Assembly: GCF_001557235.1 (NCBI RefSeq)
Contig: NZ_LSJI01000082.1
Span: forward strand, 1-49,743
Direction: 5' to 3'
Length of the DNA: 49,743 nt
DNA from: Phenylobacterium sp. CCH9-H3
GTDB taxonomy: Bacteria > Pseudomonadota > Alphaproteobacteria > Caulobacterales > Caulobacteraceae
Shown: one piece after another, positions 8,601 through 15,333 of the stretch
Layout of the letters: every line of letters starts with the position of its first letter
How positions within the stretch are numbered: position 1 is the first letter of the stretch
Notes under the pieces: generated by a model
The model's database searches: none
What the model saw: only the letters and a program-made list of their open reading frames with translations
Told to the model about the DNA's origin: nothing
Position numbers and translations under genes: made by a program

Positions 8601-8773
8601 CCTCGACCCTGTTGACGCTTCTGGTGGTGCCGGCCGCCTATATGCTTCCGGACAGCATCAGCGCGTTGAGAGCGCGCGTCTGGCGCCGCCGCGGCGCTGC
8701 CCCCGCCATCCCGATCGTCGCGGCGGCTGCGCCAAAGGCGGATGAGCCGGGTTCGCCGAGGAACGCGGCATGA
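5618..8773 (+). CDS. RND-family efflux pump, inner-membrane subunit (HAE1-like)
   Basis: The 1051-residue length and layout fit AcrB/MexB-type proton antiporters: N-terminal helix (SIRRPVFATMVIGALVVLGL), two large periplasmic loops and twelve membrane helices. The proton-relay aspartates are visible in TM4 as GLLVDDAIVV (D402, D403), and the partner lysine in TM10 as GIVMKNGILL (about K923). Start ATG 5618 overlaps the adaptor gene, indicating coupled translation. Substrates cannot be read from sequence; the adjacent TetR suggests induction by a toxic compound. The stop codon lies inside a perfect inverted repeat (8765-8780). Confidence 0.95.
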   Translation: MWLVDVSIRRPVFATMVIGALVVLGLVSFGRLGVDLFPRVEFPYVAVTTTLEGAAPGTIETEVSDVLEEQLNTISGIRQLRSVSAEGLSQVFIEFELEEDADVKAQEVRDKVNIALRDLPADADPPVVEKVDPDAAPIVSVMLSGDRPVREITTYADEVIKEALQRLPGVGSVSLVGGRERQMRAWLDAERMRAHGVTADDVARALRAENAELPGGRLEIAGRARELGARTLAEARTPQEFAALVVTHQPNGAATRVGDVARVEDGVEDERSYAQLNGHPGVALEVRRQSGRNTVEVARAVRAEVERLAADSPAGIKMVVARDTSRFIEASINDVMVDLAIAILLVVAITFLFLLSWRATLIVALAIPTSLIATFLAFSVFGFTLNTMTLLALTVAIGLLVDDAIVVAEAIQRDIDRGADARIAAAAATRRVALAVLAGTFATLAVFVPIAFMEGIVGRFFFQYGLAIVFSVSVSLLVALTLTPMLASRLLRAGDHGASWLQGIEQVHRRTEAGYARLVGWAMRRRFRVLGGAVVSILLGGWVALQVPTTFMSNTDRSEFLVSVKLPLGTGIADAQAAARRLDAALRAVPDVTLAFVTVGAGSQQRSNLLDVYVGLTPKGDRSRPQEAVMDDARAALARAVPDATEIAAAEVPWVSGGGIGQSAIELVVKGSDLPAVEAYATRLMGLMRSDAHFADVRSSFEGGRPELQVRVDRERAADLGVSARGLATTVQTLIGGVKAGTFEDRGRRYDVRLRLEEGQRQSPEQIARLQTRGAGGRLVDMGQVAEVGVASGPAQIDRQDRARKVSISANAATGVALGEAVERVDALLANNAPPDGITIGIEGQARRMAETGKAIGFAFLLAIIALYIVLASQFDSFGQPVLIMLTAPLSFSGAFAALWASGQEMSLFAQIGLLALMGIVMKNGILLVDRANQLRAEGAGRAEAMAQAAPERLRPVLMTALAAVFGMVPVAFATSDGAEWRNGMGFIIIGGLTTSTLLTLLVVPAAYMLPDSISALRARVWRRRGAAPAIPIVAAAAPKADEPGSPRNAA

Positions 8774-8780
8774 ATGCCGC
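8765..8780. repeat. Inverted repeat at the end of the RND gene
   Basis: GCGGCAT-GA-ATGCCGC is a perfect seven-base inverted repeat that includes the RND stop codon. No T-run follows, so it is not a classical intrinsic terminator. It may stabilise the 3' end of the mRNA. Confidence 0.4.
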
Positions 8781-8933
8781 TGCGAGCAGCGGCCTGGGAG
8801 GCTGGTGACGCTGCGGGCGAGCGGTCGCTTCGCGACGGGTGCGCGAGCCTCCACGATCCGACCGTACGGAGCTAGCACCGCTCACGGCCGCCGAACCTGC
8901 GAAAACCCACGACTTGCGGTCTGACATAATTGA

Positions 8934-9230
8934 ACCGAACCCTCCGCGGCACATATTGAGGCCTTCGTTCCGCGCTGCGCGCTCGACGGGTCCGACAGCA
9001 CCGTCGTGCGGTTCGACAAAATCCTGAACCTGATCACCTCGAGCAAGTTCTCGGGGCATGACGTCTCGCGCTTCGAGCTGGACAGTGCCACGGGCCTGCC
9101 GAGCTTCAACATGCCGCTGGAGCTGGGCGCGGACCTCGGCCCACGGCTCAAGGGGTCCAGCCGCCCAGCGCCGGCTGCGAATCCTGGTGTCGGACACGGA
9201 ACTGGTGTCGGACACGGAAGCGGACCGGCA
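8934..9230 (+). pseudogene. Remnant of a conserved nucleotide-binding-like protein, frameshifted
   Basis: One frame after the TGA at 8931 reads HIEAFVPRCALDGSDSTVVR, then FDKILNLITSSKFSGHDVSR, then FELDSATGLPSFNMPLELGA. This matches the recalled core of a widespread family of small hypothetical or nucleotide-binding proteins ('...ALE.DDG..R..KI..II..C.FGIHDLSR.ELD....LPRFNMPLELG..LGA...G....RRILVLDTE'). The continuation RRLRILVSDTE is found in another frame, so a frameshift lies near 9130-9175. The N terminus is missing. The VSDTEL segment is duplicated by an 18-base tandem repeat at 9185-9220. Confidence 0.55.
9185..9220 (+). repeat. 18-bp tandem duplication
   Basis: TGGTGTCGGACACGGAAC (9185-9202) is repeated directly at 9203-9220 with only the last base changed to G. 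It duplicates six codons (LVSDTE) of the decayed nucleotide-binding-like gene, which suggests slippage. Confidence 0.85.
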
Positions 9231-9533
9231 TGACCAACCTTGTCAGACATCTCCGGCATGAGATCGACGACCTCATCCTCGAACCTATCGACTCTAAGGG
9301 AGGCGTCGCATGCCCACGCTGAAGCGCGCAGAAGTCCTCGACGAGACCCCGGTGAAGTGACGTCGAACTCCCGGCTGCGTAACGCCGGCGGTCTCGTTGC
9401 CTATAGGATGTGCTGGGCCGGGAAGGGGGCGAACCGTCGAAACCCCGTGAAGCTCGTCCACGCCGATGTTGGCTCCGTTCACGGGCCCAAGCGAAAGCCC
9501 CGAGCTGGCGCAGAGCAGATCAAGGGGTTCGCG

Positions 9534-10145
9534 CTAGTCCGGAGCGAACGCGCGCAGGAAGCGATGCGCAGCCTCGCAGGCGGTGGCTTCGATTTCCTCG
9601 TGGGAGATGTCCGCGCGAGCGTTCAGTAGAAAGGCGGACTGGAGGCTCCCGATCACCATCCCCGCGTACATCTCTGCCGCCTGACTGGGATTGGGGATGC
9701 TGAGCCGTCCTGCCGAGGCCTCGACGACGAGGAAGTCGGCGAGACTGGTTCGACTCGCGCGGATCCCCGAATGATAGATCGCCCGCGCCAGTTCGGGCGA
9801 CGTGGCGGCGCTGCCGATGGCGAAGCGCATGAAGCCGATGCTGCGGGTGGCGAGGAGCGCTTGCAGCAATGCGACGCCGTAGGCAACGAGGGTCCTCTCG
9901 GGATGCTGGGCGGCATCCAGTCCAGCCAACGGGGCCGCGATCGAGGCGGCCCGCCGAGCGGCGAGGGCGCGCACCACCTCGTTCTTCGAACCATAGTGGT
10001 TGTAGATCGTCTGTTTGGCGACACCCGCGCGGCGCGCAATGTCTTCCAGGGACGCCTCCACGCCACGCTCCACCAACAGTTCGATAGCCGCGTCCAGTAT
10101 GGCTTCGTGCTTCGCCAGGTCGATCTGGCCTGTGCTTCTGGACAT
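9534..10145 (-). CDS. TetR-family repressor of the EmrAB-type exporter
   Basis: The 203-residue protein starts at ATG 10145 (MSRSTGQIDLAKHEAILDAA); a start at 10175 would add ten residues. The helix-turn-helix is clear at about residues 12-58 (ELLVERGVEASLEDIARRAG, then VAKQTIYNHYGSKNEVVRAL). The C-terminal half is a helical ligand domain. It is transcribed divergently from the EmrA-like gene 192 bases away, and the space between carries the inverted repeat TGGATA-GATG-TATCCA, so it probably represses both itself and the exporter. Confidence 0.9.
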   Translation of the reverse strand: MSRSTGQIDLAKHEAILDAAIELLVERGVEASLEDIARRAGVAKQTIYNHYGSKNEVVRALAARRAASIAAPLAGLDAAQHPERTLVAYGVALLQALLATRSIGFMRFAIGSAATSPELARAIYHSGIRASRTSLADFLVVEASAGRLSIPNPSQAAEMYAGMVIGSLQSAFLLNARADISHEEIEATACEAAHRFLRAFAPD

Positions 10146-10184
10146 GTTCGACGCGTCGCCCCCCAAAAGCATCAATGACCGACC

Positions 10185-10280
10185 ACGTGCACGTCAACAA
10201 GCTCGGCGGTGTCGCCTTCGCGGGGCTGCGTGGGCGACGACGCTTGCCGAACGTAGGGTACGGCTGGATAGATGTATCCA
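10185..10280. promoter_or_regulatory. Divergent control region with inverted repeats (tetR / emrA-like)
   Basis: Two palindromes stand out: ACGTGCACGT (10185-10194) and TGGATA-GATG-TATCCA (10265-10280). The second is a perfect six-base inverted repeat about 57 bases before the exporter start and is the better operator candidate. I cannot assign -10/-35 elements with confidence. Confidence 0.4.
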
Positions 10281-10336
10281 CGAGTAGCCCGCGCCCGCTT
10301 GGACGCGGTGGGCCGTGCAGCCGGGCGTGAGGGGAC

Positions 10337-11398
10337 TTGAGTACATCGGAGGACCACAAGCCGGCTGCGCCCGGAGGAACCGCACGCCGCCAGTTCCCGC
10401 GGCGCTGGGTGGTTATGGCAGTGGGGCCGATCCTGATCCTGGCCGTCCTCGCCTACCTGATCCTCACCAGCGGGCGCTTCGAGACCACCGACAACGCCTA
10501 CGTCCAGGTGGCCAAAACGCCGGTGGCGCCCTCGATCGGCGGCCGTGTCGTCGAAATCTATGTGAAGGAGAACCAGCCGGTTCGGCGCGGCCAGGTGCTG
10601 TTCCGCCTGGATCAGCGTGATCTGAAGGCGAGCGTCGACCTTGCCCAGGCCCAGCTGAGCAACGCCCAGCTTGTGGTCAGCCAGGCGCGGGCGGCGTATC
10701 AGCGGGAGGTCGCGAACGTCGCCGCAGCACGCGAGAATCTGGCGTTCGCGACGCGCGAGGTCACCCGCCATCGCCAGCTCAACACGGCCGGGGCCGTGTC
10801 GGGCCAGGCGGTCGACCAGGCCGTGCACACCGCCAATCAGGCGCGCGACCAGCTGGCGGTGGCCCAGCAGCAGGCGGCCCAGGCCCTGGCGGCGCTGGGC
10901 GGAGACCCGAACGTCGCCGATCGCGCGCCGGCGGTCCTTCAGGCCCGCGCCCAGCTCGAGCGCGCCCGGCTGAACCAGGACTTCGCCACGGTCGTCGCCC
11001 CCGCCGACGGTGTCGTGGCCCGCGTCGACCAGCTCCCGGTCGGCGCCTATCTGAACGCGTCCCAGACCGCGTTCTGGCTGTTGTCCGGTCACCCGTGGAT
11101 CGAAGCCAACTTCAAGGAGGACCAGGTCCGCAACATGGAGGTGGGCCAGGCGGTGGAGATCGACGTCGACGCCTATCCCGGCGGCGCGCTGCGCGGCCAC
11201 GTCGCCAGCTTCGCGCCCGGCACGGGTTCGGCATTCTCGGTGCTACCCGCCCAGAACGCCACGGGCAACTGGGTGAAAGTCACCCAACGGCTGCCGGTCC
11301 GCATCGCGTTCGACCGCCCGCCGCCGCCGCGGGCGGCCCGCGCGGGCCTGTCGGCCAAGGTGAAGGTCGATGTGCGCACCGCGCTGAAGCGGGAGTAG
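10337..11398 (+). CDS. EmrA/HlyD-type membrane fusion protein
   Basis: The 353-residue protein starts at TTG 10337, preceded by GAGGGGA; the start fits the short cytoplasmic tail expected before the membrane anchor at about residues 25-47 (WVVMAVGPILILAVLAYLIL). ETTDNAYVQV followed by lipoyl half-motif GRVVEIYVKENQPVRRGQVL is typical of EmrA. A long coiled-coil hairpin about 90-205 follows, then the second lipoyl motif ATVVAPADGVVARVDQLPVG and a beta-barrel. It bridges an MFS pump and an outer-membrane channel, and both partners follow in the same operon (11405 and 12894). No lipobox, unlike the RND adaptor. Confidence 0.92.
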   Translation: MSTSEDHKPAAPGGTARRQFPRRWVVMAVGPILILAVLAYLILTSGRFETTDNAYVQVAKTPVAPSIGGRVVEIYVKENQPVRRGQVLFRLDQRDLKASVDLAQAQLSNAQLVVSQARAAYQREVANVAAARENLAFATREVTRHRQLNTAGAVSGQAVDQAVHTANQARDQLAVAQQQAAQALAALGGDPNVADRAPAVLQARAQLERARLNQDFATVVAPADGVVARVDQLPVGAYLNASQTAFWLLSGHPWIEANFKEDQVRNMEVGQAVEIDVDAYPGGALRGHVASFAPGTGSAFSVLPAQNATGNWVKVTQRLPVRIAFDRPPPPRAARAGLSAKVKVDVRTALKRE

Positions 11399-11404
11399 GG
11401 ACGT

Positions 11405-12916
11405 ATGGCCCGCGCCCCCGCCGCCCGCCTCTGCGCCGCCCTGGCGAGCCTGGGTGTCGCCATTTCGGCCTGCACCACGGTCGGCCCCGACTTCCAGCCG
11501 CCCGCGCCCGACAGCAGACTCGCGGGCTACGCCATGACTGGGGAACCCCCGGCGCCCGGCGTGGTTCTGAGCCCCGACGTCCGCGCGGCGGGGCCCTGGT
11601 GGCAGGCCTTCAGGTCTCCGGCCCTCGACGAGGTCATCGGCCTGGCCCTGGCAGACAGCCCCACCCTCGCCGCGGCGCTCACCAAGCTCGAGCGCTATAA
11701 GGCCGCCGAGCGCGAGGCGACCGGCGAACGCAAGCCGCAGGTCGAGGGAACCGCCTCGGCGCAGCGGCAGAAGTTCAACCCCGCCTCGTTCGGCTTCTCC
11801 GGCGCGCCCAGCGGCTCGCAGTTCACCGAGTTCGGGCGGCCTCGCACCTTCGACGTCTTCTCGCTGGGCGGGCGCGTCAGCTACGACCTCGACCTCTTCG
11901 GCGGCGGGCGCCGGCGCGAGGAGGCCGCCGCCGCGCGCACCGCCCAGGCCGCGCATGAGGCCGACGCCGCCTACCTGACCCTGACCGCCAACGTGACACT
12001 GCAGGTGGTGCGCATCGCAGGCCTCAAGGGCGAGATCGCGGCCCTGCAGTCGATCATCGCCGACGACCGCACGCTGCTGGACCTCGCCCACAAGTCGTTC
12101 GCACTCGGCGGCATTCCGCGCATCACCGTCACCCACGTTGAGACGCAGTTGGCCGAGGACGAGGCCCTGATCCCGCCGCTGCGCCGGCAGTACGACGCCG
12201 CCCGCCACCAATTGGCCTTGCTGGTGGGGAAGTCTCCGGCCGCCTGGACGCCGCCGGAGTTCGAACTCGCGGGCCTGACCGTGCCGGCTGCCATACCCGT
12301 CAGCCTGCCGTCCGCCCTGGTCCGCCGCCGGCCCGACATCCTGGCGGCTGAGGCGGAACTGCACGCGGCGACGGCCGCAATCGGTGCGGCCCGGGCGGAC
12401 CAGTTCCCCAACATCCGGCTCTCGGCGAACGGGGCGCTCTCGTCGATCAAGCCCGAGGACGTGATCTCGACCGACGCCGCCGGCTGGACGCTGCTGGGCG
12501 GACTGACAGCGCCGATCTTCGATGGCGGCGCGCGCAAGGCCCGCACCCAGCAGGCCGAGGCGCAGGCGCGCGAGGCGCTGGCCCGCTACCGGCTGACGGT
12601 GCTGCGCGCGTTCGTCGAGGTGTCGGATGCGATGGCCGCGCTGGAGACCGACCGCCAGCGGACCGAGGCCCTGACCCGGGCGGTGTCGCTGAGCCGCGAG
12701 TCGGCCGACGTCACGCTGCAGGCGGCGCAATTGGGCGCGCGCACTGCGGCCGAAGTCTTGCAGGCGCGCCGGCAGCTCGACCGCGATCGCCGCGACCTGG
12801 CCCAGGCCCAGGCCCAGCGACTGTCGGATCTCGTGAGCCTCTACGCCGCCTCGGCCGCCGACTGGCGCAGACGTGAAGCCTCGGGGGGGCGCAATGGCGT
12901 CGGCCCAGGACGTTAG
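11405..12916 (+). CDS. NodT-family outer-membrane efflux lipoprotein
   Basis: The 503-residue protein has a signal peptide with lipobox AISAC (Cys23), then the usual TTVGPDFQPP start of mature NodT/OprM-like channels. Repeated halves of long helices and beta strands follow; YDLDLFGGGRRR near residue 160 and LTAPIFDGGARKARTQQAEA near 365-385 are family signatures, as is LVRRRPDILAAEAEL. It forms the trimeric outer-membrane duct. It lies 6 bases after the EmrA gene, and its 3' end overlaps the EmrB gene, so the three make a complete tripartite exporter. It could also serve the RND pump at 5618. Confidence 0.93.
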   Translation: MARAPAARLCAALASLGVAISACTTVGPDFQPPAPDSRLAGYAMTGEPPAPGVVLSPDVRAAGPWWQAFRSPALDEVIGLALADSPTLAAALTKLERYKAAEREATGERKPQVEGTASAQRQKFNPASFGFSGAPSGSQFTEFGRPRTFDVFSLGGRVSYDLDLFGGGRRREEAAAARTAQAAHEADAAYLTLTANVTLQVVRIAGLKGEIAALQSIIADDRTLLDLAHKSFALGGIPRITVTHVETQLAEDEALIPPLRRQYDAARHQLALLVGKSPAAWTPPEFELAGLTVPAAIPVSLPSALVRRRPDILAAEAELHAATAAIGAARADQFPNIRLSANGALSSIKPEDVISTDAAGWTLLGGLTAPIFDGGARKARTQQAEAQAREALARYRLTVLRAFVEVSDAMAALETDRQRTEALTRAVSLSRESADVTLQAAQLGARTAAEVLQARRQLDRDRRDLAQAQAQRLSDLVSLYAASAADWRRREASGGRNGVGPGR

Positions 12917-14420
12917 GAACCGGATCCCGATCACCGGGTCGCTGATGCTGGCGACGCTGATGTATACGCTCGACTCCACCATCGCCAACGTCGCGCTGCC
13001 ACACATGCAGGGCAGCCTCTCGGCCTCTCAGGACGAGATCACCTGGGTGCTCACCTCCTACATCCTGGCGACCGCGGTGGCGACGCCGCTGGCCGGCTGG
13101 CTGGCGCAGAAAATCGGCCGCAAGACCATGCTGTTGTGGTCGATCATCGGTTTCACCATCGCCTCGATGCTCTGCGGCCTCGCCCAGAACCTCCCCGAGA
13201 TGGTGGCCTTCCGGGTCCTGCAGGGGCTGGCGGGCGCCGGGCTGATGCCGCTCTCGCAATCGGTGATGCTCGACATCTTCCCGATGACCATGATCCCGCG
13301 GGTGATGAGCATTTGGAGCGCCGCGGTGATCGTGGGCCCGATCGCCGGCCCTACGCTCGGCGGCTGGATCACCGAGGAGCTCGACTGGCGCTGGGTCTTC
13401 TACATCAACCTGCCGATCGGGATCCTGGCGACGCTGGGGGTGCTCAGGTTCATGGCCCATGACCCGGGAGGGCGGGCCCGGCCCTTCGACTTCGTCGGCT
13501 TCGGCGGGCTGATCGCCTTCATCGTCGGCCTGCAGGCGATGCTCGACCGCGGCCCCGGACGGGACTGGTTCGACTCGAAGGAGATCTGGGTCGAGGCCGC
13601 GATCGCACTGGCCGGCCTTTGGGTCTTCATCGTCCAGACGGCGACGGCCAAGCATCCGTTCTTCCATCGCGACCTCGCCAAGGACCGCAACTTCATCGGC
13701 ACCGCCCTGCTCGGGTTCTTCGTGGGCGTGCTGCTGTTCTCGACGACGGCGCTCCTGCCATCGTTCATGCAGAACCTGTTGGGCTACTCGGCCACCCAGG
13801 CCGGCGTCGCCAGCGTCACGCGCGGCCTGGGGTCGCTGGTGTCGTTCCTGCTGGTGCCCATGGCCATGGCGCGCCTCGGCCCGCGCACGTGCCTGTTCAC
13901 GGGCCTCCTGCTCTCGGTCGTCGGCCTATGGATGATGGGCGGCTTCAGCCTCGAGATGACCTCGGGACCGATCCTGATCAGCGGGTTCGTCCAGGGCCTC
14001 GGGATCGGCCTGCTGTTCTCGCCGCTCAGCACGCTGGCCTACGTGACCCTGGACCCGAGCCACCGCGTCGAGGGCACTGTCGTCTCAACCATGGTCCGCA
14101 GCCTGGGCTCCAGCGTCGGGATCTCGATCGTCCTGGCCGCGGTGCTCAGGAACTCGGCGGGCGCCCACAGCGAGCTGGCCGGCCGCATCGACCCGTCCAG
14201 CCCGCTGCTGCGCTACCTACTGCCTCCGCTGATGGATCCCCGCAGCGAGGTCGGCGCGCAGATCCTGAACGGTGAGATCACCCGGCAGTCCGCCATGATC
14301 GGTTACGCCAACATCTTCATGTGGATGGCCCTGGTGACCTGCGTGATCTTGCCGGCAGTCATACTCCTTAGGCCGGCGCGCACGGCGCCATCTGACAAGG
14401 TCGAGATCCACGCGGAATAG
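12894..14420 (+). CDS. EmrB/QacA-type (DHA2) MFS drug exporter
   Basis: The 508-residue protein has about fourteen membrane helices, as in the DHA2 drug:proton antiporter family. Motif C-like and family features are near the N terminus: LDSTIANVALPHMQ, WVLTSYILATAVATPLAGWL and AQKIGRKTML. Start ATG 12894 has GGGGGG four bases upstream; a GTG at 12873 is possible. The start lies 23 bases inside the NodT-like gene, implying translational coupling. Together with the EmrA-like and NodT-like proteins it would export hydrophobic compounds across both membranes under TetR control. Substrate unknown. Confidence 0.94.
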   Translation: MASAQDVRNRIPITGSLMLATLMYTLDSTIANVALPHMQGSLSASQDEITWVLTSYILATAVATPLAGWLAQKIGRKTMLLWSIIGFTIASMLCGLAQNLPEMVAFRVLQGLAGAGLMPLSQSVMLDIFPMTMIPRVMSIWSAAVIVGPIAGPTLGGWITEELDWRWVFYINLPIGILATLGVLRFMAHDPGGRARPFDFVGFGGLIAFIVGLQAMLDRGPGRDWFDSKEIWVEAAIALAGLWVFIVQTATAKHPFFHRDLAKDRNFIGTALLGFFVGVLLFSTTALLPSFMQNLLGYSATQAGVASVTRGLGSLVSFLLVPMAMARLGPRTCLFTGLLLSVVGLWMMGGFSLEMTSGPILISGFVQGLGIGLLFSPLSTLAYVTLDPSHRVEGTVVSTMVRSLGSSVGISIVLAAVLRNSAGAHSELAGRIDPSSPLLRYLLPPLMDPRSEVGAQILNGEITRQSAMIGYANIFMWMALVTCVILPAVILLRPARTAPSDKVEIHAE

Positions 14421-14670
14421 CTCACCGGGAGCGGACGCCGGTGCCGCGGCGGCCCGCTCTCTCCCTGCGCCTCAGCGCCTGACACGCGCCAAGCGGCCCG
14501 ATAGATGTCCCCCTTCTCGGGCCCAGCCCAAGTTCTGCACCCGGCGAAGGTTTCGGATGCCGGCCCTTGCACACAACTGACGATCTGGCTCGACCAGCTT
14601 GATGAAGAGTGCAAGACCTCCCCCTGCGGTGGAGCCCGAGATCTGACCGACCCTTCGAGCGGGGAGCCCC

Positions 14671-14904
14671 CTACAGCTTTCCCAGGAGCACGCGGAACCG
14701 GGCTTCAAGGACCGAGACGGGGGGAGACGTCCGAAGCCAAGCCTCCGTCACATCGATCTCCGCTCGCGCGGCAGGGGGCCATCCATCCTCGCGTTTCAGT
14801 ATCGACAGGACCTCCTGCGCCCGGCGTCGCGGTTCCGGCGCCGACCCGAAGGTGCGCACGAGCTTGCGGGCGTCGACGAGGGCCTGCTGTCGGCTGCCGG
14901 ACAT
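14671..14904 (-). CDS. Small hypothetical protein
   Basis: The 77-residue frame starts at ATG 14904 with AAAGGT four bases upstream. The sequence looks like a real globular protein: helical N-terminal half (SRQQALVDARKLVRTFGSAP, then RRRAQEVLSILKREDGWPP) and a second helix region AEIDVTEAWLRTS. No signal peptide, membrane segment or known domain is recognised. It stands alone between the EmrB gene and the DUF7662 gene. Confidence 0.5.
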   Translation of the reverse strand: MSGSRQQALVDARKLVRTFGSAPEPRRRAQEVLSILKREDGWPPAARAEIDVTEAWLRTSPPVSVLEARFRVLLGKL

Positions 14905-15041
14905 ATTGACCTTTGCGTGCGGCGGGGGCGGCGGTGAACGCGCCGCTTGCGTGGATTAGCGTCTCGGGCCGAGCCCACACAAGCCGTTGCAGACCGGGGC
15001 TTGGGCTAAAACAGTTGGCGATCACGGCGGACGGGGGGTGC

Positions 15042-15290
15042 ATGGGGAAATACGACCCGCTGGAAGGACACCTGCGCCGTCAGAAGGCCGCGATCTATGA
15101 GATGACCTTCCGCGACATCGAGCGGGTGCTGGGCGAGCTCCTGCCGCGCAGCGCGCACCACCCGGAATGGTGGGCCAACGAACAGGACCCCACGACGCGC
15201 CACGTCCAGTCCAAGGCCTGGCTTTGGGCCGGCTTTCGAGCCCTCCCGCTCACGCCCGCCGAACTAGTCCGCTTCGCGCGTCGAGGCTGA
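15042..15290 (+). CDS. Small protein with a DUF7662-like domain
   Basis: The 82-residue protein starts at ATG 15042 after a G-rich stretch (ACGGGGGGTGC). It begins KYDPLEGHLRRQ, then MTFRDIERVLGELLPRSAHH and PEWWANEQ, and ends with SKAWLWAGFRALPL. This pattern (KYDPL.. HL, I..llG..LP.SA..h..WW.N, QA.aW..AGw) is the one I recall for DUF7662, small proteins often encoded on islands, sometimes near restriction or defence genes. It lies convergent with the integrase, whose gene ends 43 bases away. Function unknown; it may be a nucleic-acid- or ligand-binding protein. Confidence 0.65.
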   Translation: MGKYDPLEGHLRRQKAAIYEMTFRDIERVLGELLPRSAHHPEWWANEQDPTTRHVQSKAWLWAGFRALPLTPAELVRFARRG

Positions 15291-15333
15291 TTGCCACCTG
15301 GCGATAATAATAGCCTAGACGCGCGAATGAACT

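Larger units (their letters stand above)
8774..9533. other. Gene-poor stretch between RND pump and tetR, containing a gene remnant
   Basis: Apart from the nucleotide-binding-protein remnant at 8934-9230, I see no intact gene. Several short frames (for example a 30-codon ATG frame at 9231-9323 and a 16-codon frame at 9310-9360) are too short and unrecognised. The region looks like decayed sequence within the island. Confidence 0.5.

Noticed and set aside
8765..8780. Rho-independent terminator after the RND gene
   Set aside because: The inverted repeat is perfect but has no following T-run.
9231..9360. Two short ATG frames (30 and 16 codons) that could resemble a toxin-antitoxin pair
   Set aside because: Neither matches a known family, there are no good ribosome-binding sites, and they lie in decayed sequence.
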